A stretch of DNA of 64,000 nt from Brucella anthropi_A (GCF_046630315.1 NZ_LQBD01000001.1:124001-188000); one strand, 5' to 3'; positions 16,096 to 24,017 are shown, counted from the stretch's first letter. Notes: generated by a model from the sequence alone, not told the origin. A program made the numbers and translations.

Positions 16096-17031
16096 ATGGT
16101 CACGCTTTTCGACAGCAAGAATGCAGGTGGACAACCGGCGGGGGACAACCCCGCCGGCCACCATGGCCACCAGCACCAGACCGGCTACACCACCTATCAG
16201 GAACCGGATACGCGCGTGCCGCCCAAGCCGCGCCCGGTCTTCGATGCGGTTTCGGTCAATGGCGTCACGATCGATGAGACGGATATCCTGACCGAAGCGC
16301 AGAACCATCCGGCGGAAAACCCCGGCGCGGCGCTGCTGTCGGCGGCCCGCGCGCTTGCCGTGCGCGAGCTTCTCCTGCAACGGGCAAGAGAACTCGGCAT
16401 CGAGCCGGAGCATGAGAAAGACGCCGAAGGCCGCGCCGAAACCGATGAGGATGCGCTTGTGCGCATGGTGATCGAACAGGAAGTGGACGTGCCGTCCGCC
16501 TCCCGCGACGAAGCCCAGCGTTATTATGAGAACAACCGCCATCGCTTCACCAGCGCGCCCATTCTGGAGGCAAGCCATATTCTGGTCGCCGCCGATCCGG
16601 CCGACCAGCCGGAGCGCGACAAGGCGCGCGAGACGGCCACGCGGCTTGCCGCCGCCGTGATCGCGGAGCCTGCGACCTTCGCCTCCGTCGCGCTTGAATA
16701 TTCTGCCTGCCCGTCGGGCGCGCAGGGCGGCAATCTGGGCCAGCTCACGCGCGGCAGCACCGTGCCGGAATTCGAGCGGGCGCTGGAACGGATGACGCCC
16801 GGCGAAACCACGGCAACCCCGATTGAAAGCCGCTTCGGCTTCCATATCGTCCGGCTGGACCGGCGCGTGGAAGGCGAGGAGCTTCCATTCGACTATGTGG
16901 CCGAAAAGATCGCGGGCTGGCTGGAGGCCTCCACTTGGTCGAAGGCCGTGTCGCAATATATCGCGATCCTTACCGCCGATGCCGAGATCACCGGCATCGA
17001 TCTTCTCTCCGGCGAGGGGGACGGCGAATGA
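16096..17031 (+). CDS. Cytoplasmic parvulin-type peptidyl-prolyl isomerase of the nar operon
   Basis: A 311-residue protein. The N-terminal 50 residues are Gly/Pro/His-rich, with HHGHQHQ near residue 22. A SurA/NifM-like helical part comes next, and then a PpiC rotamase domain (about 165-265) with the family segments ASHILVAA, GGNLGQL and FGFHIVRL. There is no signal peptide, so it should stay in the cytoplasm, unlike SurA or PrsA. It lies 5 nt after narI and overlaps the next gene by 4 nt, which ties it to the nar transcript. Folding or maturation of a Nar subunit is inferred. nifM in nitrogenase clusters is the closest analogy. Confidence 0.82.
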   Translation: MVTLFDSKNAGGQPAGDNPAGHHGHQHQTGYTTYQEPDTRVPPKPRPVFDAVSVNGVTIDETDILTEAQNHPAENPGAALLSAARALAVRELLLQRARELGIEPEHEKDAEGRAETDEDALVRMVIEQEVDVPSASRDEAQRYYENNRHRFTSAPILEASHILVAADPADQPERDKARETATRLAAAVIAEPATFASVALEYSACPSGAQGGNLGQLTRGSTVPEFERALERMTPGETTATPIESRFGFHIVRLDRRVEGEELPFDYVAEKIAGWLEASTWSKAVSQYIAILTADAEITGIDLLSGEGDGE

Positions 17032-17564
17032 AAGCCGCGCCGATCCTCGCCGCGATCCATGCGGCGAAAGACGTGCCCGTCGATCCCCTGCTGGCGGAAA
17101 TCGCCGCGCGGGGGAAGCGGGAGGGCCTGCGGGTTGCAGGCTTTTTCCAGCATCGCGGCAAGGATACGGAAGAATGCTGCCGCGATATCGAGATCGAGCA
17201 TATCGGCACCGGCAAGACCCAGATCATTTCGCAGCCGCTCGGTACCGGCTCACGCGGTTGCCGTCTTGATCCGGCGGCGCTGGCCGATGTTGCGGGCACC
17301 CTGCTTGCCGAACTGGAAGCGGGCGCGGACCTATTGATCCTCAACCGTTTCGGCAAGGGCGAGACGGAAGGCCACGGCTTCCGTGCCGTGATCGAAGCCG
17401 CCTATGCCCGCCAGGTCCCGGTGCTGACCGTGGTGCGCGAAACCTATATTGACGGCTGGTGCGATTTTGCCGGCGATTGCGGCGTGCTTCTGCCGCCGGA
17501 CAGCGAAGCCGCGCTTGGATGGTTCGACCATGTGGCCGCTTCCCGCCTCCGCCAGGCGGTCTGA
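17028..17564 (+). CDS. DUF2478 protein, last gene of the nar operon
   Basis: A 178-residue soluble protein, recognised as a DUF2478 relative from its overall form. It opens with a beta strand and an extended N-terminal part (PILAAIHAAKDVPVD). A Cys pair TEECC lies near 46, GTGSRGCRLDP near 75, and a Gly-rich nucleotide-binding-like segment RFGKGETEGHGFR follows. DUF2478 genes often sit beside molybdate transport or Mo-enzyme genes, and the position after narI fits a cofactor-related role. The activity is unknown. The start overlaps the PPIase stop (ATGA). A hairpin right after the stop probably ends the operon. Confidence 0.75.
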   Translation: MKAAPILAAIHAAKDVPVDPLLAEIAARGKREGLRVAGFFQHRGKDTEECCRDIEIEHIGTGKTQIISQPLGTGSRGCRLDPAALADVAGTLLAELEAGADLLILNRFGKGETEGHGFRAVIEAAYARQVPVLTVVRETYIDGWCDFAGDCGVLLPPDSEAALGWFDHVAASRLRQAV

Positions 17565-17587
17565 CCGTTCGTTTGTGACGAACGGTC
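17563..17587. terminator. Bidirectional hairpin between the nar operon and gntR
   Basis: Stem gaccgttcgt / acgaacggtc with a 5-nt loop lies between two convergent genes and overlaps both stop codons. The T-tract is poor, so its strength is uncertain. Confidence 0.6.
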
Positions 17588-18291
17588 TATAAATCCAGCT
17601 GGTCGCGGCGGTCTTCGGCGATCAGCTTGCGAATCTGATAGACGATCTGGTCGCCATGCGCCCTGCCGAGCAGATCGGCGGTATCGACGTCGCGTTCCTC
17701 GATGGCGCGGATCATGTCCTCATGTTCGGTGACATAGCGCTCCGGCAGACGGTCGGCAAAAGACTGGTAATAGAGGCGCAACAGCCTGCGCCCTTCATCG
17801 AGAAGCCGCGAAAAGAAGGTCGTGTAGAACGGATTGCGGCCCGCTTCCGCAATGGCCGCATGAAAATCGCGGTTGGTCGCGATCATTTCCAGCGCATTCT
17901 GCGAGCGGACGGCGCGGGCAAAAGCCTCCTGATGCGCGCGGATAGTCTCAAGGTCCCTGTCGGTCCGGTTGCGGGCGGCAAGCCGCGTCGTCACGCGGTA
18001 CATCAGCGTCACCGCATCGAAAAAGGCGGGCAGGCTGAGAAAATCGATATTGGATACAACCGTCGAACGGTTGGGCAGCGTGGTCACGAAGCCATCGCTT
18101 GCAAGCCGCACCAGCGCCTCGCGGATGGGCGTGCGCGACATGGAAAAGCGCTCCGCCAGCTGATTTTCATCGATGGGACTGCCCGGCGCGAGCGAAAGAT
18201 CGATGATCTCGTCGCGCAGCACGTCGTAAACCAGCTTGACGCCCGAGCCCTTCTTGCGGTCGGCTGTCTGGTTTGCGTCGTCCTTGTCCAT
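17587..18291 (-). CDS. GntR-family (FadR/FCD) transcriptional regulator
   Basis: A 234-residue regulator. The winged HTH (about 15-80) includes AERFSMSRTPIREALVRL. An all-helical FCD ligand domain follows, with His and Asp positions typical of metal-assisted carboxylate binding (for example NRDFHAAIAEAGRNPF). It is divergent from the DHDPS-family gene. An ATACA-N3-TGTAT dyad lies between them, and a related site precedes the Ldh2 gene. It most likely responds to the substrate or product of that small catabolic cluster. Confidence 0.88.
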   Translation of the reverse strand: MDKDDANQTADRKKGSGVKLVYDVLRDEIIDLSLAPGSPIDENQLAERFSMSRTPIREALVRLASDGFVTTLPNRSTVVSNIDFLSLPAFFDAVTLMYRVTTRLAARNRTDRDLETIRAHQEAFARAVRSQNALEMIATNRDFHAAIAEAGRNPFYTTFFSRLLDEGRRLLRLYYQSFADRLPERYVTEHEDMIRAIEERDVDTADLLGRAHGDQIVYQIRKLIAEDRRDQLDL

Positions 18292-18406
18292 GATCGTGTC
18301 TGTCCTTTGTCGGTCTGTTCTGACGCGGCCTTACAGCCTAACATCAGTTTAAATCTCTCCCGTCAAGCAATGCTAAACCAAAACAAAATTTTGGTCGACA
18401 AGAAAA

Positions 18407-18419
18407 ATACAAAGTGTAT
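18407..18419. promoter_or_regulatory. Candidate GntR operator upstream of the DHDPS-family gene
   Basis: ATACA-AAG-TGTAT is a perfect 5-bp dyad in the gntR/lyase divergent gap. The form suits a FadR-type GntR protein. A 10/13 match lies at 20608-20620 before the Ldh2-type gene. Confidence 0.45.
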
Positions 18420-18519
18420 ATTTGATTCAATGCAACGCTCGGCAGACCGATTATGGGCCAAGCTTGTGTGAAAAGCGCTCAAGGGAAACGTCCAAGGAAA
18501 GACGTCAAAGGAAAAAGCG

Positions 18520-19482
18520 ATGACCTCCAACATTTTCTCCGGTTGCATTCCGGCCCTCATGACCCCCTGCAAGCCCGACCGCACGCCGGATTTCGATGCG
18601 CTGGTCCGCAAGGGCAAGGAACTGATCGCGAAGGGCATGTCCGCGGTCGTCTATTGCGGCTCCATGGGTGACTGGCCGCTTCTCTCGGACGAGGAACGCA
18701 TGGCGGGCGTGGAAGCGCTTGCCAAGGCTGGCGTGCCCGTCGTCGTCGGCACCGGCGCCGTCAACACGAAGATCGCCGCCGCTCATGCCGCCCATGCGCA
18801 GAAGGTGGGCGCCAAGGGCCTGATGGTCATTCCGCGCGTTCTCTCGCGCGGTTCGTCGATCTCGGCGCAGAAGGCTCATTTCAAGGCGATCCTGTCGGCG
18901 GCGCCCGACCTGCCTGCCGTCATCTACAACAGCCCCTATTATGGTTTTGCCACCCGTGCCGACCTGTTTTTCGCGCTGCGCGCGGAACATCCGAACCTCA
19001 TCGGCTTCAAGGAATTCGGCGGCGCGGAAGCCATGCGCTACGCGGCTGAAAACATCACCAGCGCCGATGACGATGTCACGCTGATGGTCGGCGTCGATAC
19101 CGGCGTTTTCCACGGCTTCGTCAATTGCGGCGCAACCGGCGCGATCACCGGCATCGGCAATGTGCTGCCGAAGGAAGTCCAGCATCTGGTGGCACTGTCG
19201 AAGGCGGCCGCCGCGGGCGATGTCGAAGCGCGCAAGCTGGCGCTGGAACTGGAAGCAGCGCTCGATGTGCTCTCGTCCTTCGATGAGGGGCCGGACCTCG
19301 TCCTCTTCTACAAGCATATGATGGTTCTGACCGGCAATCCGGAATATGAGCTGCATTTCAACGAAACGGACAAGCTGTCCGACAGCCAGCGCGGCTATTG
19401 CGAAACCCAGTTGAAGCTGTTCCAGGACTGGTATGCCGACTGGATCAAGCAGGGCGCTGCTGCGGCGAAATACGCCGCCTGA
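18520..19482 (+). CDS. Dihydrodipicolinate synthase-family lyase, possibly hydroxy-pyrroline-carboxylate deaminase
   Basis: A 320-residue class I aldolase-type TIM barrel. The Schiff-base Lys is in IGFKEFGG (near 165) and the Tyr of the YNSPYYG motif near 140 is the usual proton shuttle. The CGSMGDWPLL form of the first substrate loop differs from true DapA and resembles the group that includes the rhizobial hydroxyproline-pathway deaminase (HypD/LhpC). The neighbours, a GntR regulator and an Ldh2-type reductase able to act on cyclic imines, support that reading. Other DHDPS-like catabolic lyases cannot be excluded. Confidence 0.75.
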   Translation: MTSNIFSGCIPALMTPCKPDRTPDFDALVRKGKELIAKGMSAVVYCGSMGDWPLLSDEERMAGVEALAKAGVPVVVGTGAVNTKIAAAHAAHAQKVGAKGLMVIPRVLSRGSSISAQKAHFKAILSAAPDLPAVIYNSPYYGFATRADLFFALRAEHPNLIGFKEFGGAEAMRYAAENITSADDDVTLMVGVDTGVFHGFVNCGATGAITGIGNVLPKEVQHLVALSKAAAAGDVEARKLALELEAALDVLSSFDEGPDLVLFYKHMMVLTGNPEYELHFNETDKLSDSQRGYCETQLKLFQDWYADWIKQGAAAAKYAA

Positions 19483-19499
19483 AACACCTGCAGATAGAG

Positions 19500-19527
19500 A
19501 AAAAGGCGCCGGTTTCGGCGCCTTTTT
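19500..19527. terminator. Bidirectional Rho-independent terminator
   Basis: An 11-bp perfect stem aaaaaggcgcc / ggcgccttttt with a 6-nt loop. A/T runs on both sides serve the two convergent genes. Confidence 0.88.
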
Positions 19528-19533
19528 GCTGGG

Positions 19534-20565
19534 TCAAGCGACGGCGTCCAGCCCTTTTTCCTTCAGCTTTTCCAGAAGCGCCATTTCGGCGGCGGTGAGC
19601 GTGATGCCCTGGCTGAGGGAAGCGCGGCGGGCGGCAAAGCGGCGCTGCGACGGCAGGCGCGCGCCCTGACCGGCAATCGCGTCGATCAGCCTTTCGCCGC
19701 GCTCCTGCGGGTTGCCGCGGCCACCGGCCATGCGGGCCGGGTCGAAGGCGATGATGAGTTCGCCGTGGCGCGGCGCAAGCGTCGTCGTGCCAAGGAAATC
19801 GAGCGCCTCAGGGCTGGTGAAATCACCGATCATCACCCCGGCCAGAAGTTCGATCATCGTGGAAATGGCCGATCCCTTGTGCCCGCCGAATGGCAGCATC
19901 GCGCCCGCAAGGGCGGCTTCGGGATCGGTGGTCGGGTTGCCGTCCGCATCGACGGCCCAGCCCTCCGGCAGCTGCTTTCCGGCGCGGCGATAAAGCTCCA
20001 GTTCGCCGCGTGCCGCAACGCTGGTCGCAAAGTCGAACACATAAGGATAGTCGCCGGGGCGAGGCCAGCCGAAGGCGAAGGGATTGGTGCCCAGAAGCGG
20101 CTTCGTTCCGCCCGCGGGCGCCACGGTCGCGTAGCTCGGGCACATGGCGATTGCCGCAAGGCCCTGTTCGGCAAGCGCTTCCACCTCGGGCCACAAAGCC
20201 GCGAAATGGGTGCAGTCATTGATCGCTAGCGCCGCAATGCCAAGCTTGCGCGCCTTTTCGGCAAGGGCAGGCGCGCCGCGCTCGAAGGCCAGATTGGCAA
20301 ATCCGCCCTTCGCGTCCACGCGCACCACGGCGCTGTCGTCGGTCGTGACGACCGGGTCGGCATCGGCAACCACCTTGCCGCTCTTCAGCGTGCGCAGGCA
20401 GCCCTCGATACGGTAGACGCCATGCGATTTGCAGCCGTCGCGTTCGCCCGCCACAATGGTTCTGGCAATGGCCGCGGCATGGTCGGCGCTGAAACCCGCC
20501 TTGTTCAGGATTTCCCGCACGAGCTTTGCGAGGTCTTCCGTCGAAATCGAAATGGTGTCGCTCAT
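19534..20565 (-). CDS. Malate/L-lactate dehydrogenase-family (Ldh2/YlbC type) oxidoreductase
   Basis: A 343-residue NAD(P)H-dependent oxidoreductase of the Ldh2 fold, which is unrelated to classic LDH. Family landmarks are SHGVYRIEG near the start, NDCTHFAALWPEVEALA, GTNPFAFGWPRPG and GHKGSAISTMIELLAG. Members act on malate, ureidoglycolate, 2,3-diketogulonate or delta-1-pyrroline-2-carboxylate. With a DHDPS-like deaminase and a GntR gene beside it, the pyrroline-2-carboxylate (LhpI-like) option is attractive. ATG 20565 is chosen because GGGAG lies just upstream. Confidence 0.78.
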   Translation of the reverse strand: MSDTISISTEDLAKLVREILNKAGFSADHAAAIARTIVAGERDGCKSHGVYRIEGCLRTLKSGKVVADADPVVTTDDSAVVRVDAKGGFANLAFERGAPALAEKARKLGIAALAINDCTHFAALWPEVEALAEQGLAAIAMCPSYATVAPAGGTKPLLGTNPFAFGWPRPGDYPYVFDFATSVAARGELELYRRAGKQLPEGWAVDADGNPTTDPEAALAGAMLPFGGHKGSAISTMIELLAGVMIGDFTSPEALDFLGTTTLAPRHGELIIAFDPARMAGGRGNPQERGERLIDAIAGQGARLPSQRRFAARRASLSQGITLTAAEMALLEKLKEKGLDAVA

Positions 20566-20607
20566 TTTGTCTCCCTTGCCGATGCGCGCCTCTCGTTCAT
20601 GAAATGC

Positions 20608-20620
20608 ATACAAGATGCAT
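20608..20620. promoter_or_regulatory. Second candidate GntR site, upstream of the Ldh2-type gene
   Basis: ATACAAGATGCAT matches the 18407-18419 element at 10 of 13 positions and lies about 45 nt upstream of the oxidoreductase start. Shared control of both divergent units is inferred. Confidence 0.35.
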
Positions 20621-20699
20621 GCAAGCTTGTCATGCCGCGCCGGGCTAAAAATGACCCGTTTTAATTTTGAGTGTTACTATCAGGAATATCGCGGTCAGT

Positions 20700-20713
20700 T
20701 TGATCCAAATCAA
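20700..20713. promoter_or_regulatory. FNR/Nnr box upstream of pseudoazurin
   Basis: TTGATCCAAATCAA is a perfect TTGAT-N4-ATCAA dyad about 97 nt before the pseudoazurin ATG. Class II activation would place the transcription start near 20748. Confidence 0.75.
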
Positions 20714-20802
20714 AGTGGTGGGTGGCTGACAGGTCTAAATCCGTTATATGGCGCGTTGGGGCCGAAACGGCACATGTGCCAATCGATGGAGATCAGGACA
20801 AA

Positions 20803-21243
20803 ATGCGTAATCTCGCAATCAAACTTGCTGCCGCTGGCATTCTTGGCTTACTGGCGGCCCCCGCTCTTGCTGAAAATATCGAAGTGCACATGCTCAACAA
20901 GGGCGCCGATGGCGCCATGGTTTTCGAGCCTGCCTATATCAAGGCCAATCCCGGCGATACGATCACCTTCATTCCCGTCGACAAGGGGCACAATGTCGAG
21001 TCCATCAAGGACATGATCCCCGAAGGGGCCGAAAAGTTCAAAAGCAAGATCAATGAGAATTATGTGCTGACGGTGACACAGCCCGGTGCTTATCTGGTAA
21101 AGTGCACGCCGCATTACGCCATGGGCATGATCGCGCTGATCGCAGTGGGCGACAGCCCGGCCAATCTGGATGAGATCGTTTCGGCCAAGAAGCCGAAAGT
21201 GGTTCAGCAACGACTGGAAAAGGTGATCGCCAGCGCCAAATAA
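20803..21243 (+). CDS. Pseudoazurin (blue copper electron carrier)
   Basis: A 146-residue periplasmic type 1 copper protein that carries electrons to nitrite or nitrous-oxide reductase. The signal peptide MRNLAIKLAAAGILGLLAAPALA is cleaved before ENIEV. Copper ligands are visible: His in DKGHNVES and the Cys, His and Met of KCTPHYAMGM. The ATG at 20803 gives a normal signal peptide and has AGGA upstream. An upstream in-frame start would add an implausible leader. A perfect FNR box precedes it and nnrS follows after 68 nt. Confidence 0.93.
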   Translation: MRNLAIKLAAAGILGLLAAPALAENIEVHMLNKGADGAMVFEPAYIKANPGDTITFIPVDKGHNVESIKDMIPEGAEKFKSKINENYVLTVTQPGAYLVKCTPHYAMGMIALIAVGDSPANLDEIVSAKKPKVVQQRLEKVIASAK

Positions 21244-21311
21244 TACGGCCAAGTAAGAATGCCGATACTCTTGATGAGCCGAACTTGAACCGGCTGCATG
21301 ACGAGGACACC

Positions 21312-22556
21312 ATGACCAGACAGCCAGGCCCGCAGGCAATATCTGCTGCAATGCCATCCGACCACAAAGGTATGCCGCGAGGGCTGAAAGCGACCGGTCC
21401 TGTCCTCCTCAGCTATGGCTTCCGCCCGTTCTTTCTGGGCGGAGCCATATGGGCCGTCCTGGCCATGCTTTTGTGGATATTGTCGCTGACGCTCGGCATG
21501 CCGCTTGGCGGCTCTTATGGCGGGCTGAACTGGCACGCCCATGAAATGGTGTTCGGCTTTTCCTCCGCTGTTCTGGCGGGTTTTTTGCTGACCGCCATCC
21601 CCAACTGGACCGGCGGACTGCCGGTATCGGGAACACCGCTTGCGCTTCTCTTCGGGATATGGCTTGCCGGGCGGCTCGTCTTTCTGGAACCCGACCTTAT
21701 CGATGCGTGGTTCGCCGTTGCCGTCGAGAGCCTGTTTCTGCCCGCGCTGCTTTTCATCTGCGCGCGCGAGATCATTGCCGGGCGCCAGTGGAAAAACCTC
21801 AAGGTGCTGATGGGCGTCGCGACGGTGATGGTCGCCAATCTCGTCTTTCATTATCTGATCCTGACCGACGGCGATGTGGCAATGGCCAACCGCATCGGCA
21901 TCAGCGCCTATGTGCTGCTGGTCATGGTGATCGGCGGGCGCATCGTGCCGAGCTTCACCCGTAACTGGCTCAACAAGATGGGGAAGACACGCTTTCCCGT
22001 GCCGTTCAACCGCTATGACGGGGTGTGCATCCTTGTCGGCGTCGTCGCCTGCATCGGCTGGATCGCCATGCCCGACCAGACGATAACCGCCGTTGTGGCG
22101 TGGATTGCGGCGCTGCTTCATTTCGTGCGGCTTTATCGCTGGCGGGGATGGTCGGTGGCGCGCGAAAAGCTGCTGCTTATCCTTCACGTCGCCTATGCCT
22201 TCATCCCGCTCGGCTTCATCGCCATCGGCCTTTCCGCCATCGATCGGCTCAACCCTTATTCCGCCCTTCATGTCGTGACCGTGGGCGCGATCGGCTGCAT
22301 GATGCTGGCGGTCATGACGCGGGCGACGCGCGGCCATACCGGGCGCGAACTGACGGCCTCGCCCGTCACGCAGGCCGCTTATCTGTGCCTCGTCGCGGCA
22401 GCGCTGATCCGCCCGCTGGCCGAAGTTATGCCGAATTTCTTCCACACCATCCTCGCCGCCTCGGCCCTGCTCTGGATGGGCGCTTTCGGTCTTTATGTTC
22501 TCGAATACGGTCCGATGCTGGTGCGGGAGCGTCGCCAGCGCTTAGCCGGGGCCTAA
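21312..22556 (+). CDS. nnrS: NnrS family membrane protein (NO/nitrosative stress)
   Basis: A 414-residue haem- and copper-containing membrane protein with about 12 helices, linked to denitrification and protection from nitric oxide. Typical segments are LLSYGFRPFFLGG near the start, NWHAHEMVFGFSSAVLAGFLL, RIGISAYVLLVMVIGGRIVPSFTRNW and HVVTVGAIGCMMLAVMTRATRGHTGR. The ATG at 21312 has GAGG 5 nt upstream. An in-frame ATG at 21285 is an alternative. It probably shares the FNR-controlled transcript of pseudoazurin. Confidence 0.92.
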   Translation: MTRQPGPQAISAAMPSDHKGMPRGLKATGPVLLSYGFRPFFLGGAIWAVLAMLLWILSLTLGMPLGGSYGGLNWHAHEMVFGFSSAVLAGFLLTAIPNWTGGLPVSGTPLALLFGIWLAGRLVFLEPDLIDAWFAVAVESLFLPALLFICAREIIAGRQWKNLKVLMGVATVMVANLVFHYLILTDGDVAMANRIGISAYVLLVMVIGGRIVPSFTRNWLNKMGKTRFPVPFNRYDGVCILVGVVACIGWIAMPDQTITAVVAWIAALLHFVRLYRWRGWSVAREKLLLILHVAYAFIPLGFIAIGLSAIDRLNPYSALHVVTVGAIGCMMLAVMTRATRGHTGRELTASPVTQAAYLCLVAAALIRPLAEVMPNFFHTILAASALLWMGAFGLYVLEYGPMLVRERRQRLAGA

Positions 22557-22580
22557 CCGGCTCATCGCGATATCAATCTA

Positions 22581-22614
22581 AAGGCAGCCCGTGGAAACCT
22601 ACGGGCTGCTTTTT
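22581..22614 (+). terminator. Rho-independent terminator after nnrS
   Basis: Stem gcagcccgt (22584-22592) / acgggctgc (22601-22609) with an 8-nt loop and a following T-run. Confidence 0.88.
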
Positions 22615-22778
22615 GATGTTCCGGGAGGTGAGTCGCGGCTTCAAAGCTATGATTCACCCCCGCAAAAGGCCCGGAAACCGGGCTGTGGAAAGAAAAATCA
22701 CACTCAAGATCACATTTAAATCGTTATAATGTTATGGCCGTATTGTTAAGCTTCTGAAAGGGTGTTACCGGAACTGGT

Positions 22779-22822
22779 GCCTGAGGTTTTGGCGCTCAAA
22801 TCGGTCGCAAAAAGCCTCAGGC
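22779..22822 (+). promoter_or_regulatory. 5'-leader stem-loop upstream of the fbp unit
   Basis: Arms GCCTGAGG (22779-22786) and CCTCAGGC (22815-22822) extend by a TTTT/AAAA stretch after a one-base bulge. The element sits 36 nt upstream of a small ORF with a strong ribosome site, in the 408-nt gap between nnrS and fbp. The rest of that gap holds the nnrS terminator and the small ORF. The hairpin may act as a leader control element. No known riboswitch class was recognised. Confidence 0.45.
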
Positions 22823-22857
22823 TCAAGGCTTTCCGATTGGCAAGGAGGTTGCCGTTC

Positions 22858-22968
22858 ATGAATTTCACCCCGCCCGTATCAGACAAGCTGCAACGCGCCA
22901 ATCGCATTCGCGCGCTCTCCTCCGATACCGTGCGCCTCGCAGGGGATTTTCAGGAGCAGGGCAAATGA
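22858..22968 (+). CDS. 36-residue ORF translationally coupled to fbp
   Basis: It encodes a 36-residue, basic and soluble peptide starting MNFTPPVSDKLQRANR. It has one of the best ribosome sites here (AAGGAGG, 9 nt before the ATG), and its TGA overlaps the fbp ATG (ATGA at 22965-22968). No helix-rich membrane segment or attenuator-type codon run is seen. It could be a leader peptide that couples translation to fbp, or a real microprotein. No homologue is recognised. Confidence 0.5.
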   Translation: MNFTPPVSDKLQRANRIRALSSDTVRLAGDFQEQGK

Positions 22969-23987
22969 CAATGGCAGGTAATTTTTCTCCACTGGTTCTG
23001 GTTGGCGATAGCGATCGCGTGGAAGCCGAAGCCGTCGGCGCCTATCTCGACGGCTGGGCTGGCAAGGATGCTTTGCGTCTTGCGACCGCCGATGCGATCA
23101 AGGCCATTCTTGCTGGTGCGACGCGGCTTTCCGGCCGCATTGCGCGCGGTTCGCTTCCCGGCGATCCGGGCAGGCTTGTCGGCGTCAACAGCGATCAGGA
23201 CCAGCAGAAGTGCATCGATGTCGGGTCGCACAATCTGTTCGTCGATCTGCTGATTGCGGCAGGTGCCGCCTCCATCCTTTCGGAAGAAGCGGACCTCCCC
23301 GTGGCGGGCAAGGCCGATGGGCTGGTGGCTGTCGCCATCGATCCGCTGGACGGTTCGGGCAATGTGGGTCTCGGCGCGCCGCTCGGCACGATCTTCTCGA
23401 TCTTCCCCGCCGATGTGGAAGAACCCTTTCTTCAGCCCGGCAACCGCCAGATTGCCGCCGGTTATGTGTCCTACGGCAATTCGGTCGATCTCGGCTTTTC
23501 GGTCGGCGAGGGCGTGATTTTCGCGACCTTCGATCCGGCAAGCGGGGTTTTCCATATCACGCGCCGCAATGTGACGCTGCCCGAACGCACCTCCGACCTG
23601 GCGTTCAACGCATCCGTTTATCGCCACCTGTCCCCCGGCATGAAGGCCTATGTGGACGATGCCTATAGTGGCAAGGATGGCCCGCGCGGGCGCAATTTCA
23701 ACATGCGCTGGCTCGGTGCGGCGGTGGGCGACATGCACCGCATCATGCAGCGCGGCGGCCTGTTCTTCTATGTGAATGACAGCCGCCCCGGCTACGAAAA
23801 GGGCCGCCTGCGGCTCGTTTACGAAGCCAATCCGATTGCTTTCCTCGCCCGTGAGGCGGGTGGCAAGGCGACAGACGGCTTGAGCCCCATTCTCGATATC
23901 GTGCCGCAGACCTATCACGAGCGCAGTGCGCTGGTGTTCGGCGTGGCCGAAGAGGTGGATATCCTCGGCACATATTTCGCGAAATAA
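22965..23987 (+). CDS. fbp: Fructose-1,6-bisphosphatase, class I
   Basis: A 340-residue gluconeogenic enzyme that hydrolyses fructose 1,6-bisphosphate to fructose 6-phosphate. The class I metal-site motif DPLDGSGN is at 126-133, preceded by the conserved SEEAD (about 106). GlpX (class II) has a different motif, which excludes glpX. The substrate region near 255 (FFYVNDSRPGYEKGRLRLVYEANPIAF) is typical. ATG 22965 has AGGAG 8 nt upstream and overlaps the stop of a small coupled ORF. fba follows after 30 nt. A gluconeogenic pair beside the erythritol genes makes metabolic sense. Confidence 0.93.
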   Translation: MTMAGNFSPLVLVGDSDRVEAEAVGAYLDGWAGKDALRLATADAIKAILAGATRLSGRIARGSLPGDPGRLVGVNSDQDQQKCIDVGSHNLFVDLLIAAGAASILSEEADLPVAGKADGLVAVAIDPLDGSGNVGLGAPLGTIFSIFPADVEEPFLQPGNRQIAAGYVSYGNSVDLGFSVGEGVIFATFDPASGVFHITRRNVTLPERTSDLAFNASVYRHLSPGMKAYVDDAYSGKDGPRGRNFNMRWLGAAVGDMHRIMQRGGLFFYVNDSRPGYEKGRLRLVYEANPIAFLAREAGGKATDGLSPILDIVPQTYHERSALVFGVAEEVDILGTYFAK

Positions 23988-24017
23988 TCTGATCTGAAGT
24001 CGACTAGGAGGCTAGAA

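Noticed and set aside
18520..19482. Housekeeping dapA
   Set aside because: The first substrate loop and the GntR/Ldh2 neighbourhood point to a catabolic DHDPS-family enzyme. The Schiff-base Lys alone does not identify DapA.
22557..22964. Pseudogene remnant or IS scar at the junction of the denitrification and fbp blocks
   Set aside because: I found no inverted terminal repeats, target duplication or truncated gene. The space is accounted for by a terminator, a leader hairpin and a small ORF.
22965..23987. Identification of the FBPase as GlpX (class II)
   Set aside because: The motif DPLDGSGN is of class I Fbp. GlpX carries a different metal-site motif, so fbp was used.
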